This document shows, one piece after another, positions 12,001 to 23,004 of a stretch of 64,000 nucleotides of DNA. Made by a program: the position numbers and the translations under genes. How positions within the stretch are numbered: the stretch's first letter is position 1; the number at the start of each line of letters is the position of its first letter. The notes below the pieces were generated by a model, which saw nothing but the letters and a program-made list of their open reading frames with translations, did not search any database and was not told the origin of the DNA. The DNA comes from Epinephelus fuscoguttatus (Eukaryota; Chordata; Actinopteri; Perciformes; Serranidae): assembly GCF_011397635.1 (NCBI RefSeq), contig NC_064760.1, positions 25,059,356 to 25,123,355 of the forward strand. Reading direction: 5' to 3'.

Positions 12001-15000
12001 CTCAGTTTTAGGTTAAATTTTAATGACCTCAGCAACATGCTTTGATTATAATATTTGAGGCTGTTTATTGGCTTGTGGTCAAACAGTGTTCTTCTTAGTT
12101 GTCGATTCTCGGATGAGAATATAGAGAAGGTTATGGTAATGCTGAGAGTTCGTGTTTTCTAGTCTGCTGTCTCTCACTGAGTGCCAAAAAAGATGCTCTG
12201 ATTGGCTGCCATGTCACACCACCATGTTCACCCTCATCAGGCTGGTTCACACCTCCGGCTATGCTAATCCCCCCCACCCCCCCTCACATTTTCCATTCTG
12301 TGCTTTCTTCACAGGAACCGTCACTAATTTACACTGAATTGTCTCTGTGTCTTCTTCCAGTAATGCTTCTTATCAGTGTAACTTTCTCACTTCTCTCATT
12401 CTTCTCATTACAGTAGCTCATACTTCTGTCTTTTTTTCCCCCACAGTGGTTTTAGCGTGACAACAGCAGAAGAGACCAGAATTTTTAAACCTATTTCCAT
12501 GCAGACCATGTGGTGAGTGACAATTGTGGCATCCATGTATTAATGTTAAAACATTGATGTCCTTCCTATGCTATCCAGCTCATCACTTCCTAAAGCATCT
12601 CATCAATTGTTACTTGCCCTCGCTCTAAATCTTGCCTGGAGGAGTCATGACATTTCACAGTCATCATTTTTCAGGCCTGGGAAAGTCATTGAATTAGTCA
12701 AAATCGTTGAAGGTTTTGGAAGGGGCATGGAATTTTGTTGCATGGAATGAAATTGTTACAACAATTTTCTGTGGATAACCCTCCTCCAGGTAATGTAACA
12801 TATCAGCAAGTTCATTTTCTTTAGCTGTGGACTGAATGTAGCTTTAATATGCGTCCATGTGTGGCATCATTTTGTTTACCATCATGTACGTTTCGTCATT
12901 TTCTCTCTGGGTTCGTCTCTCCCTCCCTGTATGCCAGGTAGCTGGAATTATCTTTGAACAGAACTTGAATTTGATATGTTTGAAAAATGGCAGGCAAGTT
13001 GGGCAAGAGAAAAAAATAATATGGGTCCTTGAAAAGTTATGGAAAAGTTTTGACATTTTGTCCATAAAAATGTATGGAAACCCAGGAGGTTTTTAATGTC
13101 CTCAAATAGACATCAGAGACTCCTCCTCACTCTTCACCTTCAAGAAAACTCCTTAAAACACACCTTTTCATAACTACCTACAACCTTTAAAATTAGTGTA
13201 CTTTGCCCTTTCTGCATTATTTCCCTCTCTACCTCCCTATGGATACTATATCTTCAAGTATCCTAAGAAGCGCTATATAAGTCCAGTGTATTATTATTAT
13301 TAGTAGTATTATATTGTTATTATTATTCTCATCTTCTGTCCTTCCCCTTCCCACCGCTGTAAGGTCAGTGCTGCAGGCGTTGCATGGCTGCTGCGAGCGG
13401 GCGGTCAAGGCGGCAGTGATCCCAGGCAATGGCCTGGAGTGGGCCCAGCACTACCACCAGCACACTGAGTCAGACCGCTACTGCCTCAATGAGTGGGAGG
13501 CCATGAACGACCTGGAGTCAGTCCGCAGGGACAGTAGTGGACAGAGGTAAGAAAAGTACAAGTACCTCTAAACTGTGGTAACGCTTGAGTAAATATATTT
13601 AGTTACAGTCCACGTCTGCTTTAAAGCCACTGGAAACCCAAATCCACAATAACTCTGCATTTTAGGGTCTGATGTACATATTAGTAAGCATCTAAAAAGT
13701 ATTAGGAATTAGTTAGAAATACAAATTCAAAAATATTGTCCTGAAAGTTTTTGTAAACTTTCTTTTAAAATTCCGTGTCAACTGTCCCACCCAAGTAGGT
13801 ACAGTCAGGCTGTTTGTGATGTCTCTAGGTGAACATCCACCACTGAAGATGGGAACGTCTCATTCTTTTATTTTCCAACTGCAGCAGACCACGCTTTTAG
13901 TGAGCTGTGGTGTCGTTGTCCACAAAAACTGCTTTGCACAAATGAGCACAAAACGGTATTAAAATACACATCAGCAACATCATATAACACAAAAGCATGC
14001 ATCATAAAAAACACATAAAATGTCATAAAAAACATAATCACTGGGGATTTGATAAAACACATTAAGGAAGAAAAGTGGCGTGAGCATGCTTGTACCTGCA
14101 CCCTGAAGGTAGGAGTGCATACTCAGAGCATAAAGAGTGCTGCTGTGATCTTATGAGCGATATTAAATGTGTACCAGTCTGTCATATGAGTAATACTGCA
14201 CATTGGTTCTCCTGTTATCTTGCCTCCAAGTTTAACAAACGTGTCCAGTTTGTTCTTGTTTTTTTACCGACATCGCTCGCTGAATACAAATACAAAAGGT
14301 CAATATACTCTGAATAAAGGTCTTGTAAAACAGTATCAGCATAGTCGTCAATTAGAGGATAAAGTGGAGTTCCTTCTAAAAGTGATTATCATCTCTTTGG
14401 TTTTCTTTGTGTTGAAAATCAGATCTGAGCACCACTTATAAAAGTGGTTAATCTCAGCTCTTTAACGGGTCTCATCGTCAGTGCCACATCATCTGCAGAT
14501 GTTATCAGCATACAGTCATCCTGATAACCAGCACAGTCACTGCTTTACACTGTGAACAGCAGCTATGAGAGGACACAGCCTTGTGGTACCCCAGTCTGAG
14601 TGATGGAAGAGTGACTATTCTCCATGGACTTGGAGATGCTGTTGCCTCATGATTTACACCCGTACTACCCATCTTTACTGTCAATAGACTGTCTGCTTTG
14701 ACAGTCTTAAAGGCAGATGAAAAATCGGCAAACAGCATGCTCACGTGAGATGTTTCCATAAGGTTTCCAGATGTTTGTAAAACCTGGTTCAGAAGTGTTA
14801 CTGTTGCATCTTCCACACCGATGTAAATTGTAAAGCGTCCAACTGATGGTTGGTTTCAGACTCTAAGTGAGTTTAAACAATTCACTCAAAACATTTCATG
14901 ATTACTGGCGTACCAGTCTAAAATCATTTAATTCAGAGGGATTTGCCTTTGTAGGCATTGGGATTATTTTAGACACTTCCCTTGACCTCGGCATTGTTCG

Positions 15001-18000
15001 TAAGTCCAGTGATGGTTGAAAGAGTTTAGTGAATACAAAACCCAACTGCTCGCAACAGGACCGTTGGATTTCCTTGTGTTTACTGTGAGAGGTTGCGCCA
15101 CACTTCCTCTGACGTCACATGTATTGGTGCACCACCCTCTGTCCAGTCCCCTTTGGGCTCAAATTGGGGTGGTTTGTCAGTCTCATAATGTTTAAAACAC
15201 AATTTCAATCATTGGCAAAGTTTATTGTTTGTGTAGAGCTGGTCCCCTGTGAGATCAGTCCAACCATTGTCTTTATTCCATGCCACGCCTCCCTTTGCGT
15301 CCTTGTCCTTGAGAAGCTGTTCCACTTTAGTTTTGTAATCCCTCTTCGCCCGATTTATTTGCATGTGTGCTTCCTCGTTGAATTAGCTTTCCTGTACGTC
15401 TGTCATTCACTTGAAATGCCAGCTCTTCCTCAGTTAGAAGCTTTGAGTTGTGTCCGCAGTAAATCAGGGTTTAGTATTTGCACATGTTTTTATTTGTTTA
15501 GTGGGGAGCACATTATTTTGCGAAACAGCTACTTCTCGCAGCTGGAGCTGTACCTTCTCTCCTTCCTCCTCGGCCTCTTCCTCTCCACACATCACATGTC
15601 TCTGATGTCCTGAACATGGAGATTGATAATGTAATTTGCTACCTATAGATTAAATTAAGCTATATATTGTATGTAAGTGACGTATGAGGGAGATGTCAAT
15701 CAGTATGTGATTTGCCTCACAGTCTGGAGACGGGTGCGTTCTGAATCACATACTGTTTCTCTTTACTTTTGGTAGATGCTGCAGCTGCTCTTAAAAAGTA
15801 TGCATTGTTGCATGCAGTATGCACACAGTCAGGCCATACTACCCTCTTGTTCATATATCTGTTTGCTTGGAGATAGCACAAAACGCCATTTGCTGAGTTC
15901 ACCAGAGACAGACATCAACCCCGAAGAGCTCTGCAGATTTAATTTGCAATATGAGTAGTTTAAACTTTTAATGTAATAACTGCATGCATTGTAGATTCTT
16001 ATATAGTGTATCCCGACAGTATAATTACATCTGCATTTCTCTGTCCTTGTTATTTAATAGTTATGTCCTTTTGTTGTCGGTAATCTTTATGGTTATTTTG
16101 TTCACTTAATTAAGTCACTTTAATGCACTGTCATCTGTCATTATGGCATCTGTGAAGCTGTCAACGAATTATCAAACTGTCATCTGTTTGTGGCTTTGTG
16201 ACATATCTTCCTCTGCACATATGATTGTGGGTTAGAATAGCCAGACAAGCATGCTGGCTTGTGTACTGCAAAATCCGACCAGATGTAGTAGTACATCCTG
16301 GTATTTTTGGCATAGTATGAATCGGGACATACTATATCTTTTTCTGGTATACTCAACAGTATGGTAGTGTGGGGGTTGGAATACACAGCATGTTTTCTAA
16401 TCAACAAGAACATTTATTTTCACTCAGATTTTTGCAGATATTTAACGAAACATTCAGTTTTGAAATCATGTATGCATTTTTACGATATTTACAAAAAGTC
16501 AAATTTTCAGTGGCTTTAAATGTGTAAATAAATTGAAAGATATTATCAGATTGTATTGCTCATGCACACACATCAGCTTGTACTTAAGTTTCGCTCCTTC
16601 TTGCATGGGAAGCACCGCAGACAGAATTTCCAATGAGGCGCTGATTAAAGAGCACCTGAGAGACATCATGAGGACTGAAGACCTGGACAGCCTCACATCT
16701 AAGATGGTAAGACATACAGGCAGATATAAAGAGGAAGTTGGCTTAAAATAGTCAGAGAACTATTAGGGGAAGCTAATATGTCAAAAAAGATGAGAGAATG
16801 AGTGGATGCCTGTATAATTTGATCTTTCCTTCACCGCTGTAGGTTCACTCTGCCCTGGAGACCAGGATGGGCTTCGACATGAGACCCTTCAAGGAGTACA
16901 TTGACAATGAGATCCTGGTCACCATGGCTCAGATGGACAAACCCTCCAAAATATTTGACTACCTTTACCTGGTGAGTGATTTGCTGGAGTTCAAAGACAG
17001 TAATAAGCTTTGTTTCACCAAAATGGCTAGAAAGCTTTCTCATGCTTTAGTCAGTAAACTGACGGAAGTGTGCTTTCACCAGGATGTTGTCATGTGACTG
17101 TAACTTCCCCTTTGTGGAAGATCTGTGTTGACAGCGATAGGGAAGACGTCTCTGTCAGCCCTTTCCTTTTTGCGCTTGACTGAACCTTCTTCTTATTTAT
17201 CTGGTTTCAGGGCTCTGAGTGGAACGCAGCTAACTTTGAGGAGCTGCAGAAAAACAAGTCAGTGTTTTCACCTGCGACATTTCTCTACAGCTCTGTGTAT
17301 TGTTGTTGTCCATCTCTATTTCCCATTGTCTCATGACATGGTGTGAATTGTGCACTGTGTTTGCTGAGCCACCACTGTGGCTTTAAGTTTCTGTCTGTAT
17401 GTTTTTCAGTGTGGGCTATATTCTGAATGTGACGAGAGAGATCGACAACTTTTTCCCAGAGTCCTTCACTTATATGAACATCAGAGTGTACGATGTGGAA
17501 GCCACCGATCTGCTCCCTTACTGGACAGACACTTTCCAGTTCATCAACACTGCAAGGTACTCCAGAAACCCCAAGCACATCAGAAGATGCTTAAAATCCA
17601 AACTTAACAAAAAGGCATTTTGCAGTCTTCCAGATTTAAGTTGTAGACAAGCACATTTCTGTCATTACAACATATTTATATACAGCCAAATTCCTGGACA
17701 TTAAAGGGAAATTTCGGCCACATATTCTGTGGATGTCCAGTCAATGTTGATGGTAAATGTAGTCAACTGAAGCAATGAATTCCTCAGCCGTGCTCTATTG
17801 CCAGAAAAAGCTGAGTTTTCTGTCGATCCTCCTGTATCCAGTGGCGTCATTTGACATGACAGGGATGTAGCTCTGTATTGCAAACTGTGTTTCCAACAGC
17901 GAAAATGGCATTCAGATGAGTGCAGAAGATGTTTTGGACGAGGATACACTTGGATTCTCAGCCATACTTATTCAAGTCAGAGTACTGAGCCAAAGATAGT

Positions 18001-21000
18001 TAACAAAGAAAAGCTGAGGCTGCATTAACCGTGCAAGAAGATACAGCCAGCGGGGACCCTCCAGAACCTGAGCTGCTGAGAGCAAACACTGATCGCTGGT
18101 GCCTTTGCTTCAAATTTTCTCCGATGCCAATAGAAACTGAATCATTCTGCTGCGATGGATTTCAGTGTGGGTAGTCATTGTTGGATGCTGTTACCAACAC
18201 CAACCCAGAGAGAGCCTGTGTGTGTCTGTTACTGTGCATGAAAGTTTACACCTGACTTGGACACAGTTGGTGTGCAGGAGACCTTCTTCAGCAGATAAAC
18301 AGAAAAAGACAACAAAGACCAGCAGAGCCGAGAGGGCAGATGACCATTGATTGACTTTATTTTGTCAGAATCTCAAACACAATACATCCTGGTACATGTA
18401 GGCACTGCCGACACAGCTCCACGAGTAGAAGTCCACTTTCTTAGTCAGCGTAGCATGCAGTGAGGAATTTATTGCTTCAATGGGCTACATTTATCAACAC
18501 TGATTGGTCATCCATATGGCAAATTTTCCCTTTAATACCATATCATCATTGACATGTTTCAATGATACACTAAATCCCCTGATGCTAAAAGGTGATATGA
18601 TGACTGCCCGTACTGATACACAGTGCGATTTCAGTCTGTTAAAGTATAAGTTTGCGGAGTTAGAAGAAAAGATTGATACCACACTTACTTCTGTCCGCCA
18701 GATATGAAGCTGGACTCACAAGATGGTTAGCCTCGCAGGAAGAAACTGCTAGCCTAGCTTTGACCGATGGTACCAAAATCTGCCCATCAGCATCTCTAAA
18801 GCTCTCTAATTGCTGGACTGTTTCTGTTGCCTGGCAACCCAAAATACTGTGCCTGGCCTAGAAATATTCCCAATTATAACCCCCCTAAAAATGGTGTTGC
18901 TACACATTGGCTCTTGTACAGATTAAACAAATGAGACATACTTTGTTTTATAGTGAGTTAGAGGTGCTGGTAGGCTGATTTTTTTTTTATCTATTGACAG
19001 AGCCAGGCTAACTGTTTCCTCCTGTTCACAGCCGTTACGAAAAGCTAAGCTAACTAGCTCCTCATCTAACTCTCTGCCAGAAAGTGACTGAGTGCATTTC
19101 TCAAAATATTGGTCCACTTCTTTATGTCATCTACTTTGTTCCCAGCTTTGCCTCATCACCAATATTGCAAATTTGAGGTGTCACACTTTCCATTCAGTTA
19201 ATCAGTTCACCACTACTTGTCAAGTTAAATCTCTAAACCACTGAGTGACTTTCTCTGGATCTCTGTGTGATGCAGGAAGAGTGGACAGGCGGTGTTGGTG
19301 CACTGCAAGATGGGTGTTTCTCGCTCTGCATCCACAGTGATCGCCTATGCCATGAAGCAGCAGCGCTGGCCTCTGGATGTGGCGTTGTCCTACGTTAGGG
19401 AGTGCCGGTCCATTGTCAAGCCCAACGAAGGCTTCATGAAGCAGCTGCAGACCTACAACGGCATTCTCAACGCAAGGTCAGGCATGGTGTTTCCAAAGTG
19501 AGGAATGCCAAAATCTAAAAATTACAACACAACATCAAACATTTTTTTGAGTTTGCTGTTGTCTGTGGCTATTTAGGTATTGAGATGTGGGCTCATGTGA
19601 AGATTGTGTTGTGTTCCCTCATCATTCCAGTCAGCAGCGTCACAGCGCACTCTGGAGGCGAAAGTCAAGAGACCAAAGACAAAAGTCAATACGCAAGGAG
19701 GAGGGAGGGGAAGAAAAAAAGCCAGAGGAGGCAGAAGAGGAAGAAGAGGAGGAAGAGGAGGATGACGGACTTGAAGGTTCTGAGCAGGGTGACGAGGAGG
19801 ATGCAGATAGTCTAGATGAAAAAGATATAGGTAGCCCAGATGAGAGAGATGATGCAGAGGTAACTCTTCACATCAGCGATATCAGCATTTTAAATCCTGC
19901 TGATTTTGTTTTTTAATCTTCAACCCTTTTACCTTCCCAAACTCACCCAGGTGTTTGAAGAGCCCGCCCCCCTGCCTGAGACCAACCAGGGGCCTGGGCA
20001 GACAGGGCCAGCTGGTGTCACTCCTGTTATCACAGTAAATGAACCAGAAAAGGTGAGCAGACACAAATGTAGTTACACACATACGCTGTGTCTCTTATGT
20101 GGTTTTCCTTCACTAAATCACTGGATGCTCTTTTTCTTTCTCATCTCAAGGTCACTCCGAGTGTTAATCGCAGCGGCAGGATGAACCTCTTCTCCCTCAT
20201 GCAGTCCATCAGTGATGAGGATAGAGGGCGTGAACAGGTAAATGGAGCTGAGTGCCAGTCTCTCTTAAATGCTGTTCATAGTTGATGTACGCACAAATTT
20301 GTTATTAGAGTCTTGTGATCTTGCCTGTATTTATTATACAAGTATCTTAGTTTAGCGGTAGTAGGGTGTCACTTTGAAGGGATCTTTTAAAGTGGGGTTG
20401 TATGAGGTACTCTTCATAGTCAGTGTGTTACCTACAGTAGATGGTGGCCGGCACACCCTAAGTTTGGAGTACCACCACGAAGCTAAGCAATGTACCGCCT
20501 CTGACAGGGGCAGCAGAACCACCCAAAAAGAGGCCCACTTAAAAAAATCAGTACTGATTTATGTGTACACCGTATTTAGAATATTTTCAGTGCTTGACGT
20601 TGCTGTCAGACAGCCCTCTCTGACAGGGAAACCATTAATAGCTTCAGTTCCCCGTCTTTGCTCTCGTCAAAGCCACCAGACTCCATTGACAAAAACAGTC
20701 ATTTTAATTTGCTGAGCACGGGAGCTGCTGGTCTACCACTGCCTCGATCAGTTAGTTTGTTTGTGTTATTGTGAATCCAGAATACCTCTTTCAAACACCA
20801 AAGTCACCAGTAACACAAACTAACTAAGTGATGGATGCAGCGACAGACCAGCAGCTCCTGTGTTCTGCAGTGTTAAATCACTGTTTTTCTCAATGGAGTG
20901 TGGCTTTGAAGAGAGCCTCGATAACAGCTTTAGTTCCCAGTCTGAAAGGGCTGTCTGACGGCAAGGTAAAATGAATAGGGTACACTTAAATGATATTGAT

Positions 21001-21388
21001 TTTTCTAGGTGGGAACAATATGTTTTGATGTGATCCCCATTCACAGCAGAACATTATTTAGCTCTGTGCTTGTTCTCTTGCCTGCTTCTTCAAACTGGAA
21101 ATGTGCCAAGTGTCTTCTACTGTAGGTAATATAATGACCATAGATAAGTGCCTCATACAATCCCACTTAAAATAAATCTTAACTATACTCTTCAGGTTGA
21201 AAAACAGTCAAAGTTTCAGTTAGCTGCTCTATAAGCTACTCCTCTACTTCTCTCTTGCTTTCAAGCTGCCTGGGAGTCCGCGGCGGAGGCGTAGCCTAGG
21301 ACGACGGAGTCTCATTCACCAGAACGCATGTGTGGATGTTTCACCTGAACCACGAAGCCTGTCGGACGTTGGTCAAAGCAATCCCTAA
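6087..21388 (+). CDS. ssh3: Slingshot protein phosphatase 3 (cofilin phosphatase)
   Basis: Dual-specificity phosphatase that dephosphorylates ADF/cofilin and so promotes actin filament turnover. Exons: 6087-6204, 7422-7498, 8834-8871, 8974-9160, 11361-11476, 11609-11677, 12447-12512, 13364-13546, 16613-16706, 16843-16971, 17211-17257, 17410-17556, 19276-19476, 19631-19859, 19951-20052, 20151-20237, 21266-21388; all phases join, giving 670 aa. Domains: SSH N-terminal region (about 65-285; VWSDTQVYLDGDGGFSV), a small helical domain (285-359) and the phosphatase domain (360-490) with the HCKMGVSRS active site, Cys codon at 19304. An acidic run of eight Glu follows in exon 14. It matches SSH3 better than SSH1/2 (TQVYLDGDG, KPISMQTMW, short tail). 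The usual family start (MALLTLHRLPSISTAP) is at 7451; the 49-residue extension from exon 1 is in frame but unproven. Confidence 0.93.
9184..9508. repeat. Fish MITE, ssh3 intron 4
   Basis: Ends agctctgcgactaac and tttgctgcagctct are inverted relatives. The interior has the tcgattaatctgtcg and atgtcagaaaatgg blocks shared with the repeats at 371 and 28310. The best preserved of the three copies. Confidence 0.65.
13101..13325 (+). mobile_element. LINE 3' tail (L2-like), ssh3 intron 7
   Basis: A translated remnant resembling the LKTHLF C-terminus of L2-type reverse transcriptases precedes a tail reading agaagcgctatataagtcc and a tattattatt run that reaches almost to the acceptor of ssh3 exon 8 (13363). 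Confidence 0.55.
13870..15600 (-). mobile_element. Degraded LINE reverse transcriptase, ssh3 intron 8
   Basis: Reading the minus strand in several frames gives successive pieces of a non-LTR retrotransposon ORF2: RAKRDYKTKVEQLLKD (about 15360), a piece like SKIIPMPTKANPSELNDF (about 14980), VEDATVTLLNQVLQTSG with MLFADFSSAFKTVKADSLL (14815-14690), FNTKKTKEMIITFRRNS (about 14420-14370) and CSEYALLPSGCRY (about 14130-14090). The order is that of an L2/Rex1-like element. It is riddled with stops and frame changes, so it is an old insertion. Confidence 0.75.
15728..16386. repeat. Fish MITE, ssh3 intron 8
   Basis: Left end gtgcgttctgaatcacatact and a right end whose reverse complement starts gtgtattccaaccc look like imperfect inverted termini. 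The interior contains repeated agtatg/catact motifs. No coding capacity. Confidence 0.45.
17702..18536. repeat. MITE with ttaaagggaaa termini, ssh3 intron 12
   Basis: It starts ttaaagggaaatttcgg and ends gcaaattttccctttaa, an inverted pair about 830 bases apart. The non-coding interior has no recognised protein. It makes up about half of the 1.7-kb intron between the two exons that flank the phosphatase active site. Confidence 0.6.
20530..21012. repeat. Long inverted repeat (foldback MITE), last ssh3 intron
   Basis: The left arm (about 20530-20775) and the right arm (about 20800-21012) are reverse complements with moderate divergence: ggagctgctggtctaccact on the left matches the complement of agcgacagaccagcagctcc on the right. 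The loop is about 25 bases. Single arms of the same family recur near 36225-36420 and 55795-55880. Confidence 0.75.
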
Positions 21389-22660
21389 AGTGATCAAAGA
21401 GGCAGAAGAGCAGGGAGTTACAGGAGAGGGAGGCGGACCCATAAAGGAGGCAAACAAATCCTGAAAACACCAGAAGGAAAGTGTGCGCTGGTAATATGCC
21501 AAGGTTTTTATACACTGATATGCTCTGGCTTTATATTTTAGATCATTGAAAGTTTTAATTTATGTTTTACTGCATATCTCTTCTCATGATTATTGAAGCT
21601 GATGTTCACTGCTGATGAAAGGATTTGTGCTGTAGTATTAACACACCAGTGAAAGCCAGGATATCTGAAGTCATTATCAGTGTACACTGCTGTATTATTA
21701 TGGTTTTTTCAGTATTTTAAAAACATATCCGACCACATACAGACGTACCGGTCCCTCCCTCCATGTAGCGCCCCCTGTTCCCTCTTCCCTTCTTCAGCTC
21801 TCACATCACCACTCAAGAGGTATCTATGCAATTACTGTCCTCCTTTCTTTCCCTCTGTAAATACGAGGCTGTATGCTGCCAACACCAGGTAGACAGTTTT
21901 AAATGTCTTTCATATTTTCACAAGACGTTCATTGTTGTAAGACGGGAGGATCTCACTGTATCTAAGCTGTGCATCATGGACCAAGTCAGGGCCAGTTTTA
22001 TGGCAGAAGCCTGTTTGCCAAACAATGTTCTCCAATGTGCCAATGAATGACTATATTAAATCTAAAATCTTTATCATGTCAGTATGTTAAGAACCAGTGT
22101 AACCCACTTTATTTTATTCACCTTACTTAAACACCAGGGCTGTATGAGTGCCTTCACCCTGAGAATGAAATACGACTCTATGACTGGTGTTTTTAAATGT
22201 TTTTATTACGAGGTGATGGCTGCGTATTGTATGAATCTTGTACTGTTCCTGATTGCAGTATAAATATGACTTCCCAAAGTTTTGCATGTATGCATAACAC
22301 AGAAGTATATATGTATCCACACATTATGCTGATTACCCAGGTGCATGTTATGTTTTTATACCAACATGTGAGAGCAAAGTGTTGAGGATTTTCTTGTGTA
22401 TTTATATTGACATTTAATGGATTGAGGTAAATTATTCAGAGTACCGTTTTCACACTTCTGATCACTGGATGCTGATATGGAATATTTTTTATTTCATGCT
22501 GGTGTTACCAGTGACCCAAGCTAAAGCTTCATTTAACCTGCATGCTCACTGTTAAAGAAAACATGCACTTTATAATCCCACACACACACACACACACAGA
22601 GTTCCCACTGCCTGAGCCAACATCACACTGTACTATGAATAAAATGATCATTTATTATTT
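21389..22660 (+). other. ssh3 3' UTR and poly(A) signal
   Basis: No further exon seen after the ssh3 stop. An AATAAA at 22638-22643 is the likely poly(A) signal, implying a 3' UTR of about 1.25 kb with a short (CA)n run near 22580. Alternative AATAAA sites, such as the one near 21172, lie in the preceding intron and are not relevant. Confidence 0.55.
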
Positions 22661-22778
22661 TTAAATCTCGTCCACATCTTGTTGTGTTAAGCTCTCTGCT
22701 GTCTGCACCTCACTCGTTTACGACAAGCACTATGAGTGGAAAAATAAACGATCATACTCAAAGCAAACACTTTGTTTC

Positions 22779-22784
22779 TTTATT
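22779..22784 (-). promoter_or_regulatory. mrpl18 poly(A) signal
   Basis: AATAAA on the minus strand, 221 bases beyond the mrpl18 stop codon. It lies about 140 bases from the poly(A) signal of the convergent ssh3 gene. Confidence 0.55.
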
Positions 22785-23004
22785 GAATAATTCACCAGAG
22801 TTGCTTCTGTTCAGAAACATTTTAATATCAAGACACAACAAAGCACAGGGACAAGCAGCCTTACTTTGAATACTCATTTTGTTTCAGTTTATATTGTCAT
22901 TTACTGTATTGCTGGTCATCTTAATAAACAGTACAGTCATAATTCACAAGAGAGCAGAGAGTAAGGGGCACAGAGGACATTTTAACAAAACAGATGTGAT
23001 AAAT

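Noticed and set aside
15119-15613. 164-codon open frame on the plus strand
   Set aside because: It is the complement of a degraded LINE reverse-transcriptase region; the residue composition looks random.
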